Shown: in pieces, positions 1 through 7,565 of the stretch
How positions within the stretch are numbered: position 1 is the stretch's first letter
How the letters are laid out: every line of letters begins with the position of its first letter
DNA from: Fimiplasma intestinipullorum
Lineage (GTDB): Bacteria > Bacillota_I > Bacilli_A > Erysipelotrichales > Coprobacillaceae
NCBI GenBank assembly: GCA_018715065.1
Contig: DVMJ01000106.1
Location: forward strand, 1-16,639
Direction: 5' to 3'
DNA: 16,639 nucleotides
The notes under the pieces: model-generated
The model's input: the letters and a program-made list of their open reading frames with translations, nothing else
Told to the model about the DNA's origin: nothing
Databases searched by the model: none
Program-made: the position numbers and the translations under genes

Positions 1-2688
1 ATGGTCTCTACACCATTAAAGCTGGATGCGGGATCTTATCAGTTAGAAGAAATCAAAGCACCTGAAGGATATGTGCTCAATAAGGAAGTAGTTCCTTTTG
101 AGATTACGAATACTGGTGCTTTTATTATGGATGAAGATGGCGATGCGATCGTTACCGTTGAAATGGGCGATGAAGCAGTCGTTGGTCATATCAAGATCAA
201 TAAGTCCGGTGAGGTCTTAGTAGGTTATGAAGATGGTCAGTTCATCTACGAAGAGAGAGGATTAAAAGGAGCCGAATATGACATCATCGCCGCTGAAGAT
301 ATCATGGATCCATCCAATGATGGTACTGTCATCTATGAAAAAGGAACTGTCGTTGAACATTTAGTAACTGATGTCCGTGGAGATGCGATCAGTCAGTTCC
401 ATCCGTTAGGTCAATATCAGGTCGTAGAAACGAAAGCACCTTATGGCTATACGCTGAATACTGAACCAAAGGATGTCACCTTGGCATACGAAGGACAGGA
501 AGTTGCTTTAGTTGAAGAAAGTGTCTCTTTTGTGAATGAAAGACAGCAGGTTCAGCTGGATACGATCAAGGTTGATGTCGACAACAAGGAAGCGGTTGCC
601 GGAGCTGAGATTACCTTATATGCGGCAAAGGACATCGTTAATTACGAAGGTGAAGTCATCGTTGAAGCAGGCACTGCTTTAGAAACAGTGACCACAACAG
701 CCGATGGTTCAGTGCAGTTTGATATGGATCTGCCTGTCATTGAAGCAACGGTAACAGGTAATGACGATGCAATTGATCCTGATTTCTCACAGACCGTGAT
801 CGATGGCTATCGGATCGTGGGTGATGTGAACGGAAGTTTTGCTTTAGTTGAAACCAAAGCACCAACTGGTTATGCAAGTTATCCATTAGCTTATCTGTTT
901 GACACCGTCGCCAATAGTGGTGAAGCTGTTATTACATTTAGTTATACGTTTGAAAATGAAATCACAAAAGTAGAAATCTCTAAGAAAGATGCCACGACAT
1001 CTGAAGAATTACCGGGCGCCCATTTGGAAGTTAGAGATGAAGAAGGCAACATCGTTGATGAGTGGATCAGCAGTAATGAACCACATATCATTGAGGGTCT
1101 TGAAGTCGGTAAGGAATATACTCTGATTGAAACGATTCATCCATTAGGCTTTGATTTCGCCAATGAGATCAAGTTTGTGGTTGGAGATACCGGTGAGATT
1201 CAAAAAGTAGAGATGCTGGATGAATTGAAGACCGGACAAGTGACTGTCAATAAGACCGGTAACCTCTTTAATGAGGTCACCGAAGGTGAAAGTGACTTTG
1301 GAACAACGCATACTCCTGTCTTTAATGAAGCAGGACTCGAAGGTGTTGAATTTACGATCTATGCGGCTGAGGATATTACCTTAGGCAATGGTGTGACTTA
1401 CTTTGATAAAGATGAAGCCATTATGACCATCACGACAGATGCAGATGGTAAGGCAGTTTCTGATTCTTTGTTAGTTGGTAAGTATTATCTGAAGGAAACA
1501 ACAGTTCCTGATGGATTTGTTCGCAACGATACCTCTTACTTCTTTGAAATCAAGGATGAAGATGTGCAGGGAGTCAATGTGGACATGGATGTCTTCAACG
1601 ATCGGGCAACAGTGACCTTGGATCTGACCAAAGTCATGGAGACCAATCATTATGATTATGAAGAAGCTTACAAAGATGTTATCTTTGGTATCTTCGCAAG
1701 AGAGGATATCCTGATGGCCGATGGCAGTGTTGGTATTGCCAAGGATAGTCTTGTCTACACGAGTGGTATTGACGAAGATGGTCATTTAGCAACCGCTATT
1801 GAATTACCTTTAGGTGATTACTACATCAAAGAGCTGAAGACCAATGAAGCTTATGAACTGAATGAGACGGAGTACGACTTTACGATTGCCTATATGGGAC
1901 CATTGATTTCTGCTTATACGATTCAGATCAATCGCGGTTTAAGTATCGAAAATGACCTTATCAAAACAGCTGTTAAGGTATTGAAAGTTGATTCTGAAAC
2001 TGGTGAAGCCATCTTAAATGAAAACTTCGAGTTTACAGTTTATACAGATGAAGCTTGCACGGATGCATTGATGACTGTTAAGGCGGATACCGAGACTGGT
2101 ACAGTCACTTTCAATGATTTAACATTCGGTACTTACTACGTTAAAGAAACGAAAGCACCTACAGGCTATCAATTATCTGATGAAGTGAAGACAATCGTTA
2201 TTGACGAAAATCTGGAAGGTGTCGGAGATGTATATACATTTGAATATGCCAACACTTTGATCCATACAGATATTCGCGTTAATAAAGTCGATTCTCAGAC
2301 AAATAAAACCATTCTTCATAAGGATTTTGAATTTACGCTTTATAGTGATAAGGCCTGTGAAGAAGCATTGATGACTGCTTCTGCTAATACTGAAGAAGGT
2401 TCTGCAGTATTTGAAGATCTGACATATGGTACTTACTACGTCAAAGAGACCAAGGCACCTGAAGGATATCAGTTATCTGAAGAAGTCAAGACCATTGTGA
2501 TCAATGATGATCTTGAAGGCGTTGGTGATGTTCATGAATTTGAATATCTGAACACATTACTTCCAGTAGAAGAAGGAGTTCAGACAGGAGATAATACGAA
2601 CATCGCTCTCTGGGCTGGATTAAGTATTGTTTCAGCTTCTGCAGCTGCAATCATGGTTGCAAGAAAGAAACGTCGTGAGGCAGAATAG
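1..2688 (+). CDS. Sortase-anchored SpaA/CnaB-repeat surface adhesin (5'-partial)
   Basis: C-terminal 895 residues of a large cell-wall protein. The window starts inside a repeat, so the ATG at base 1 is very probably internal. At least eight CnaB-like beta-sandwich repeats are marked by E-box motifs of the KETKAPxGY type near residues 16, 142, 284, 377, 499, 610, 716 and 816; the sixth is degenerate (KELKTNEAY). Several repeats also carry an A-x-[EK]-D-I motif typical of SpaA-like domains. The last two repeats are each exactly 100 residues and closely similar. Candidate isopeptide residues are K662/E716/N751 and K762/E816/N851. The C-terminus has a sorting signal: VQTGD at 860-864, a hydrophobic stretch near 868-886, and a KKRR tail. 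The motif lacks the canonical LP of LPxTG. Such proteins are exported, self-crosslinked and linked to peptidoglycan by a sortase. As cargo of the element it may aid adhesion or cell contact (inference). A terminator follows. Confidence 0.9.
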   Translation: MVSTPLKLDAGSYQLEEIKAPEGYVLNKEVVPFEITNTGAFIMDEDGDAIVTVEMGDEAVVGHIKINKSGEVLVGYEDGQFIYEERGLKGAEYDIIAAEDIMDPSNDGTVIYEKGTVVEHLVTDVRGDAISQFHPLGQYQVVETKAPYGYTLNTEPKDVTLAYEGQEVALVEESVSFVNERQQVQLDTIKVDVDNKEAVAGAEITLYAAKDIVNYEGEVIVEAGTALETVTTTADGSVQFDMDLPVIEATVTGNDDAIDPDFSQTVIDGYRIVGDVNGSFALVETKAPTGYASYPLAYLFDTVANSGEAVITFSYTFENEITKVEISKKDATTSEELPGAHLEVRDEEGNIVDEWISSNEPHIIEGLEVGKEYTLIETIHPLGFDFANEIKFVVGDTGEIQKVEMLDELKTGQVTVNKTGNLFNEVTEGESDFGTTHTPVFNEAGLEGVEFTIYAAEDITLGNGVTYFDKDEAIMTITTDADGKAVSDSLLVGKYYLKETTVPDGFVRNDTSYFFEIKDEDVQGVNVDMDVFNDRATVTLDLTKVMETNHYDYEEAYKDVIFGIFAREDILMADGSVGIAKDSLVYTSGIDEDGHLATAIELPLGDYYIKELKTNEAYELNETEYDFTIAYMGPLISAYTIQINRGLSIENDLIKTAVKVLKVDSETGEAILNENFEFTVYTDEACTDALMTVKADTETGTVTFNDLTFGTYYVKETKAPTGYQLSDEVKTIVIDENLEGVGDVYTFEYANTLIHTDIRVNKVDSQTNKTILHKDFEFTLYSDKACEEALMTASANTEEGSAVFEDLTYGTYYVKETKAPEGYQLSEEVKTIVINDDLEGVGDVHEFEYLNTLLPVEEGVQTGDNTNIALWAGLSIVSASAAAIMVARKKRREAE
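1963..2562 (+). repeat. Tandem pair of 300-bp CnaB repeat units
   Basis: Two in-frame units, 1963-2262 and 2263-2562, each encode 100 residues with aligned motifs: K at offset 8, YYVKETKAP at offset 58, EFxxTLxxD blocks and a closing FEYxNTL. They are the most alike of the adhesin's repeats, which suggests a recent duplication. Nucleotide identity is clearly lower than protein identity, so this is not a very fresh copy. Confidence 0.8.
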
Positions 2689-2746
2689 TCAATAAAACAG
2701 TTATTATGTCAAAAATTGTAGAATGAATAAGAAGGAGAATCTGTAT

Positions 2747-2806
2747 TTGATACATTTCGGAGAACCATACATCCGCAGGTTCTCCTTTTCTTTTTATAAA
2801 ATGTAG
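2747..2806 (+). other. Candidate 19-codon leader peptide through the terminator
   Basis: A TTG at 2747 opens a 19-codon frame ending in TAG at 2804-2806, inside the palindrome before topB. AAGGAG at 2732-2737 sits 9 nt upstream, a good ribosome-site spacing. The frame runs straight through the terminator hairpin, so a translating ribosome would disrupt it, as in leader-controlled attenuators. There is no family evidence, TTG is a weak start, and the match could be chance. Confidence 0.25.
2759..2795 (+). terminator. Rho-independent terminator after the adhesin gene
   Basis: Perfect 8-bp stem GGAGAACC (2759-2766) and GGTTCTCC (2778-2785) around an 11-nt loop, followed by TTTTCTTTTT at 2786-2795. 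It lies 70 nt after the adhesin stop codon. An upstream AAGGAGAA (2732-2739) is also complementary to TTCTCCTT (2780-2787), so a competing fold exists. The T-tract is shared with the left arm of the palindrome before topB. Confidence 0.8.
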
Positions 2807-2834
2807 CAACTTTGCTACATTTTATAAAAAGAAA
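2787..2834. promoter_or_regulatory. 48-bp perfect palindrome before topB (palindrome copy 1)
   Basis: Two 23-nt arms (2787-2809 and 2812-2834) are perfect reverse complements around the dinucleotide CT. The core 2802-2819, TGTAGCAACTTTGCTACA, is copy 1 of the palindrome found four times in the window. The left arm overlaps the T-tract of the upstream terminator. The right arm runs into the start of topB's ribosome site (AGAAAGGATGTGA at 2830-2842), so as an RNA hairpin it could partly hide that site. The sequence alone does not show whether it acts as DNA or RNA. Confidence 0.75.
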
Positions 2835-2846
2835 GGATGTGAAGAT

Positions 2847-4937
2847 ATGCAATTAGTCATTGCGGAAAAGCCGAGTGTCGCTATGAGTATTGCCAAGGTT
2901 ATTGGAGCGACACATAGAGAAAAGGGCTATGTGCAGGGAAACGGTTATCTTGTCAGCTGGTGTATTGGACATCTGGTTGAACTTGCAGATCCATCTGCAT
3001 ATGGCGAGTATGGAAAATGGAGATATGAAGATCTGCCAATTATTCCTGATCCTTTTCAGTACGTCGTAAAAAAACAGGAACAGTTTGAAATCCTGAAAAA
3101 ACTGATGCATGATCCCAAGATAGATACTATTGTTTGTGCAACGGATGCTGGGCGGGAAGGGGAACTGATCTTTCGATATGTATATATGATGGCAGACTGT
3201 CATAAACCATTCAAACGGCTATGGGTCAGCAGTATGGAAGATGATGCAATCAAAGAAGGCTTCATGAGTCTTAAGGATGGGCATCTGTATGATCATTTGT
3301 ATGTATCGGCTTTATGTCGGGCGAAGGCCGACTGGCTGGTTGGAATCAATGCTACCAGGCTTTTTTCTACGCTCTACCATCAGTTATTAAATGTTGGACG
3401 AGTTCAGACTCCAACACTTTATATGATTGTCCAAAGGGATAATGAAATCAAAAATTTTATTCCGAAAAAGACCTATGTGGTACGTGTCAGCTGTGGTGAT
3501 TTTGAGGTAAGATCAGATCCATTTGAAAATATCTATGAAGCCAGACAGTATGCGAGTCAATGCCAGCAGTCTAATGTTGTCTGTATCAACATGAAAGAAG
3601 AAATAAAGACGATCAATCCACCTAAACTGTTTGATCTGACAAGCCTGCAGCGAGAAGCAAACCGACTATTTTCTCTTACTGCTCAACAGACTCTGGATAC
3701 GGCACAATCACTGTATGAAAAGAAGCTGATCACCTATCCACGAACAGATAGCCAGTTTTTAACTGATGATATGGATGCATCGATAAAGACGCTTGTTACG
3801 CGTTTAAATGGACTTTTTCCTTTCTTACGTGGGTGCAGTGCATCTCCCGATATACAACGTGTTCTGAACAGTAAAAAGGTTTCTGATCATCATGCCATTA
3901 TTCCAACTGAGCAAATCTTCAAATTAAGTATGGCAGATTTAAATCAAAAAGAGAAAAACATACTTATTTTGATTGGCACCAGACTTATTATGGCAGTCAA
4001 TGATCCGCTTCGATATGAATCAAAGTCAGGAACGTTCACATGTGCAGGCAAAGAACTCAAGGCATCTGGAAGATTAGTCCTGGATCCCGGATTCAAAATG
4101 ATCGAACAGTCTTTAAAGAAATATTTGAAATCAGAGTTGTCTGAGGATCCTGATGACAAGAGTAAAGAAGATCGCCAAATACTTCCTAAGATTGTAGCTG
4201 GACAGATATTCGAAGTAACAGGAACAAGGATTACAGAACATATCAGTTCTCCACCGAGACCCTATACGGAAGATACGTTGTTATCGGCGATGGAACGAGC
4301 TGGCAATGAAGAGATGAATGACGAAGTGGAACGCAAAGGTCTTGGTACACCTGCAACCCGAGCGGCTATCATTGAGAAGTTAGTGCATTCTGGTTTTATC
4401 CAAAGGAAAAGAAAACAGCTATTACCGACCCAGGATGGCATTGATTTGATTTCTATTATTCCTGAGAAGCTTACGAGTCCAAAATTAACGGCGGAATGGG
4501 AAAATGAATTAAGCAGGATTGCCAAGGGCGAAGCTTCAGAAACAGTGTTTATGTCTGGAATCATTAGGATGACCACTGATCTTGTCGATGCATATACACC
4601 ATCAATGGCTTCCAAAGCGTTTATGAATAGCAAAAAACAGAAACGTGAAGTCATTGGGGTTTGTCCTCGTTGTGGATCGGAAGTGTATGAGAACGAGAAG
4701 AGTTTTTACTGCTCCAATCGTGATTGTAAGTTTGCTATGTGGAAGAATGACTATTTCTTTAAAAATAAGCGAAAAAATTTCACAAAGACGATCGCCAGGT
4801 CACTTCTAAATAAAGGATATGTGGATGTCAAAGGATTGTATTCTGATAAAACCACAAAAACATATGATGCCAGGATTGTTCTTGATGTCAGTGGTACGGG
4901 TAAAGTGAAATACAATCTGGACTTTAACAAGGAATAA
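2847..4937 (+). CDS. topB: DNA topoisomerase III (type IA), conjugative element type
   Basis: 696 residues, normal length for TopB. It breaks and rejoins one DNA strand through a tyrosine intermediate and relaxes or decatenates DNA; in Gram-positive conjugative elements it is a conserved companion of the transfer genes (TrsI in the pGO1 family). The N-terminal toprim domain opens with AEKPSVA and holds D100-AGREGE, the acidic metal-binding motif. The active-site tyrosine is Y297 in ITYPRTDS. The conserved GLGTPATR motif begins near residue 498. A C-terminal zinc-finger-like CPRC...C...C (C606, C609, C622, C627) probably binds DNA. The ATG at 2847 is preceded by AGAAAGGATGTGA, which complements the 16S rRNA 3' tail with one mismatch. 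It follows a terminator and palindrome copy 1, and its stop codon is 2 nt before copy 2, so it forms its own block. Confidence 0.95.
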   Translation: MQLVIAEKPSVAMSIAKVIGATHREKGYVQGNGYLVSWCIGHLVELADPSAYGEYGKWRYEDLPIIPDPFQYVVKKQEQFEILKKLMHDPKIDTIVCATDAGREGELIFRYVYMMADCHKPFKRLWVSSMEDDAIKEGFMSLKDGHLYDHLYVSALCRAKADWLVGINATRLFSTLYHQLLNVGRVQTPTLYMIVQRDNEIKNFIPKKTYVVRVSCGDFEVRSDPFENIYEARQYASQCQQSNVVCINMKEEIKTINPPKLFDLTSLQREANRLFSLTAQQTLDTAQSLYEKKLITYPRTDSQFLTDDMDASIKTLVTRLNGLFPFLRGCSASPDIQRVLNSKKVSDHHAIIPTEQIFKLSMADLNQKEKNILILIGTRLIMAVNDPLRYESKSGTFTCAGKELKASGRLVLDPGFKMIEQSLKKYLKSELSEDPDDKSKEDRQILPKIVAGQIFEVTGTRITEHISSPPRPYTEDTLLSAMERAGNEEMNDEVERKGLGTPATRAAIIEKLVHSGFIQRKRKQLLPTQDGIDLISIIPEKLTSPKLTAEWENELSRIAKGEASETVFMSGIIRMTTDLVDAYTPSMASKAFMNSKKQKREVIGVCPRCGSEVYENEKSFYCSNRDCKFAMWKNDYFFKNKRKNFTKTIARSLLNKGYVDVKGLYSDKTTKTYDARIVLDVSGTGKVKYNLDFNKE

Positions 4938-4939
4938 AA

Positions 4940-4957
4940 TGTAGCAATATTGCTACA
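4940..4957. promoter_or_regulatory. 18-bp palindrome, copy 2
   Basis: TGTAGCAATATTGCTACA, a perfect dyad with 9-bp arms. It begins 2 nt after the topB stop and ends where the next gene's ribosome site AAAGGTG begins (4957-4963). The whole gap between the two genes is 31 nt, so no separate promoter fits in it. Confidence 0.8.
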
Positions 4958-4968
4958 AAGGTGCATTG

Positions 4969-5220
4969 ATGGAAAATAAATACATTAGGATTGCTTTAAT
5001 GATGGCGCTGACTATTCTCGCTCTGATTACAGTGGAGTGGCTATTTTTATATATGCAATATGGTGCATACATTGCATATGCAATCGTATCATTAACTTTA
5101 AGTCTTATTTTTTATTTGATTATTACTGCATTTGCGGTTTGTTTAATTTTCAAATGGTTCATAAAAAAATTAAAAAATATATTCAAAAAGGAGAATGAAA
5201 AGAATCATGAACATGTTTAA
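4969..5220 (+). CDS. Small membrane protein of the transfer region
   Basis: 83 residues with two predicted membrane helices (about residues 7-28 and 33-62), then a lysine-rich tail (KKLKNIFKKENEKNHEH) expected in the cytoplasm. The ATG at 4969 is preferred over the in-frame TTG just before it because AAAGGTG at 4957-4963 lies 5 nt upstream. I do not recognise a family. Its place between topB and a pilin-like gene, and its overlap with the latter, suggest an accessory membrane part of the secretion channel, but that rests on context only. Confidence 0.7.
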   Translation: MENKYIRIALMMALTILALITVEWLFLYMQYGAYIAYAIVSLTLSLIFYLIITAFAVCLIFKWFIKKLKNIFKKENEKNHEHV

Positions 5221-5503
5221 TATGATCCCATTCATATTAGTGGGAATCGATACAGAAAGGGCTAAGGAAATTATCAGGCAATTTACCTCTCCAGCTTATG
5301 CGATATTGTTATGGGCAGTGCCTATTTGTGGCGCAATTGCTTGCGGTGTTGTTGGTGTTCATTATTTGATGATGGATACTGAAGAACGTGATCAGAGAAA
5401 AGGTGGTTTCATCAAACAATGTAAGACCATTGCATTGATTGTTCTAGTTGTGGAATCATTGGTGGTCATTGCTTCTATATTTGGAATCACATTAGATGTT
5501 TAA
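5207..5503 (+). CDS. Probable VirB2/TrbC-like pilin or small channel subunit
   Basis: 98 residues from ATG 5207. There are two hydrophobic helices (about residues 24-52 and 75-95) joined by a short, highly charged loop (DTEERDQRKGG). Size, topology and position before a VirB6-like gene match VirB2/TrbC-type conjugation subunits, but no diagnostic motif confirms it. The start is uncertain: AAGGAG at 5188-5193 is only 1 nt from an upstream in-frame ATG at 5195 and 13 nt from 5207, so 5207 is favoured. The start overlaps the end of the preceding gene, which suggests translational coupling. Confidence 0.65.
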   Translation: MNMFNMIPFILVGIDTERAKEIIRQFTSPAYAILLWAVPICGAIACGVVGVHYLMMDTEERDQRKGGFIKQCKTIALIVLVVESLVVIASIFGITLDV

Positions 5504-5542
5504 TTAAAATCGATAAAGCAGAAAGGGGGACAATGGATATAG

Positions 5543-7366
5543 ATGTTTGATAGCATGATCAGTGCAGTAACGGATTTTGTAAGGGGCTTTCTGTATGGTA
5601 TTGCTGGAGCGTTTATGTTCGTGCTAGACATAATTTGGGAAGCAATTCATAAACTAGTGTCTCTTGATTTATCTGATTATCTGGATAACTGGTTTCTTCT
5701 TATCATGACCCTGGTTGGTTTTTTCATGTTGTTGCGGGTTGGAAAGATTGCAATGAAGATCTTTTTTGATGAGGAGTATCGGATGAAATTCAGTTTCAGC
5801 AATCTGATGATCAAGTTCTTTTTGGCCAGTGTCATGATCACGATGTTACCTTATGCATTTTCGTTTTGTAATAAGGCAATGATCACGATGATAGATAATA
5901 TGTCTGCCTTCATTCCATATACAGCAACAGTTACAGAAGAAACACCAGGACCATCTACCGGCAATGATATCGCTGATCAGTTTATTGATGCCTTCATCAG
6001 CTGGTCCGGTGCTTTTGAGAACGCAGGATCGCCTAACAGTATCGATGATCTCAAGCCATCCACAGTCATGCTTCAGATCGGCAGGATCAATATGAATAAT
6101 GTGGATGACGATCTGGCACCGATCATTGATGCAACTTCAGATGACTTTGATATCAATGAGAAAAGTGATGGCAATTATATTTATTTTTCAACCTGGTCAT
6201 CCTTATTCCTGCTCATTGTCGAAAGTATATTATGTGCGTTCATCTTTGTCCTAATTGGGGTAACGATCGGCAAACGGTTGTTTGACATTGCTTTGAAATA
6301 TCTCATGGCACCCTATGTTGTCGCAGCTAGTATCGAGCCTGATGATCGTACCTTTGGATTATGGACAAAGCTGATGATTGCCGACTGGATAACGAATTTT
6401 GTCCAGCTCTATGCCGTCTATTTTGTATTATATCTCTGTAATAATACGACGATCTTAGGCATGCTGGGAAACGATGCAATTGGAATTATCGCTCAGATCT
6501 TTTTATTCATTGCAGGTTTGATGGCAGCAATGTCTGTTCCACAAACAATTTCAACAATCATTGGCGGTTACGGTGCAGGTACAGGACAGGCATTAAGTGA
6601 CCTGCGTACTGGATTTGGTTTAGTCGCAGGTACATCTGGTGCAATAGCGGGTGTGACAAGCGGCATCGTTGGCGGTGGTTTAGGTGCAGTAGGTGGGGCA
6701 ATCAGTGGTGCCACTAGAAGTTATCGGTCATCAGAAGGAAGTATAGGTAAAACGATCGGTGGTGGCTTTTTTGGTGGATTGGCAGGTGCCGGATCAGCAT
6801 TGAAGACGAATTTTACTGGTGGAAAGATTTCTGGCGGAGCTACTCGAGGAGGACAGATCCTCATAAGTGGTATTTCGAGTTTGTTTCCGCACTCAAAATC
6901 AGGATCGAGTGGCTCATCTCGAGGTATGAGTTCAAATGACTATTCATCTACAGGTATAGCCGATGCAGCTGTTGAAGAACAGAGCCCTTCGAGTGGTTTT
7001 GTCAATTCTTCAGGAAGTGAAATACTTGCAGATGTTCCTTATTCAAATATCTCTGATATCAGTTCAGATATAGTCGGTAGTAATTATTATGCTGAACCAA
7101 ATATCCAGGATCGTGATGTTCTGGTTGAAAATGGTTATACACAACAGCAGATCAATACCATGAATCAGGGAGATGCCAAACAGAAAATAAGTAAAATGAG
7201 AAATGTCAGGAATGCTTCAGGTGGTATAAACGAAGGAAGATCAAGTGACATTAATCCTCAGCAACGTCGTCGGAATGGCTTGTTGCGTTCACGGCGCAGC
7301 AGAGAAATCAGTCCAGACAATGATCTTGATTTTTATATCAACAGTCGGAATAACCGCTTAGGTTAA
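5543..7366 (+). CDS. VirB6/TrbL-like conjugal transfer membrane protein
   Basis: 607 residues. The N-terminal part is polytopic, with predicted helices near residues 13-34, 50-66, 88-106, 215-242, 250-265, 275-300 and 308-336. A polar loop (about 112-210) lies between the third and fourth helices. Next comes a long glycine-rich, weakly hydrophobic region (about 340-425, with repeated GG motifs), then a polar, Ser/Asn-rich tail ending in Arg clusters (RRRNGLLRSRRSR). This architecture is that of VirB6/TrbL-family inner-membrane channel proteins (TrsL-like in Gram-positive systems). The ATG at 5543 is preceded by AAAGGGGG at 5522-5529. It ends 8 nt before palindrome copy 3, closing the block that starts after copy 2. 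Confidence 0.85.
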   Translation: MFDSMISAVTDFVRGFLYGIAGAFMFVLDIIWEAIHKLVSLDLSDYLDNWFLLIMTLVGFFMLLRVGKIAMKIFFDEEYRMKFSFSNLMIKFFLASVMITMLPYAFSFCNKAMITMIDNMSAFIPYTATVTEETPGPSTGNDIADQFIDAFISWSGAFENAGSPNSIDDLKPSTVMLQIGRINMNNVDDDLAPIIDATSDDFDINEKSDGNYIYFSTWSSLFLLIVESILCAFIFVLIGVTIGKRLFDIALKYLMAPYVVAASIEPDDRTFGLWTKLMIADWITNFVQLYAVYFVLYLCNNTTILGMLGNDAIGIIAQIFLFIAGLMAAMSVPQTISTIIGGYGAGTGQALSDLRTGFGLVAGTSGAIAGVTSGIVGGGLGAVGGAISGATRSYRSSEGSIGKTIGGGFFGGLAGAGSALKTNFTGGKISGGATRGGQILISGISSLFPHSKSGSSGSSRGMSSNDYSSTGIADAAVEEQSPSSGFVNSSGSEILADVPYSNISDISSDIVGSNYYAEPNIQDRDVLVENGYTQQQINTMNQGDAKQKISKMRNVRNASGGINEGRSSDINPQQRRRNGLLRSRRSREISPDNDLDFYINSRNNRLG

Positions 7367-7374
7367 TGTAAAAT

Positions 7375-7392
7375 TGTAGCAATTTTGCTACA
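7375..7392. promoter_or_regulatory. 18-bp palindrome, copy 3
   Basis: TGTAGCAATTTTGCTACA, 8-bp arms around TT. It lies 8 nt after the VirB6-like stop codon and 20 nt before the ATG of the 50-aa gene. With its left flank AAAT it is identical over 22 nt to copy 4. The gap between genes is only 46 nt and shows no promoter. Confidence 0.8.
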
Positions 7393-7412
7393 TGAGAAAG
7401 GATGTGAAAACA

Positions 7413-7565
7413 ATGCCAGGTACAGAAAGTATTTTGGATAAAATGGGTATCGACTTAGAAAATGAAGATCCATTTATCTTTGAAGAAGCAGATGAAGAAG
7501 TCACATTTACTTTTGAGGAGTTAAAACAGCTCATTGAGGATGGTGTTGTCCATGAAGAAGATTAA
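7413..7565 (+). CDS. Small acidic protein, 50 aa, before ardC
   Basis: 50-codon frame from ATG 7413 to TAA 7563-7565. It is preceded by the strong ribosome site AGAAAGGATGTGA (7395-7407), the same sequence as before topB. The product is very acidic (about 17 Asp/Glu against 3 Lys) and has no membrane segment. Its end overlaps the start of ardC by 14 nt, so the two are probably translationally coupled. I recognise no family. It could be a small regulator, a chaperone-like partner or a DNA mimic; none of these is shown by the sequence. The ribosome site, position after palindrome copy 3, and overlap support a real gene. Confidence 0.7.
   Translation: MPGTESILDKMGIDLENEDPFIFEEADEEVTFTFEELKQLIEDGVVHEED

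Noticed and set aside
1..3. ATG at base 1 as the adhesin start
   Set aside because: The encoded protein begins within a CnaB repeat and no upstream sequence is visible, so this is a truncated gene.
2714..2724. Half-site resembling the palindrome (ATTGTAGAAT) downstream of the adhesin
   Set aside because: One imperfect half without a partner arm in AT-rich sequence; expected by chance.
2795..2828. TATAAA boxes as -10 elements of a topB promoter
   Set aside because: Both are parts of the palindrome arms, and no -35-like sequence lies at 16-18 bp upstream of either.
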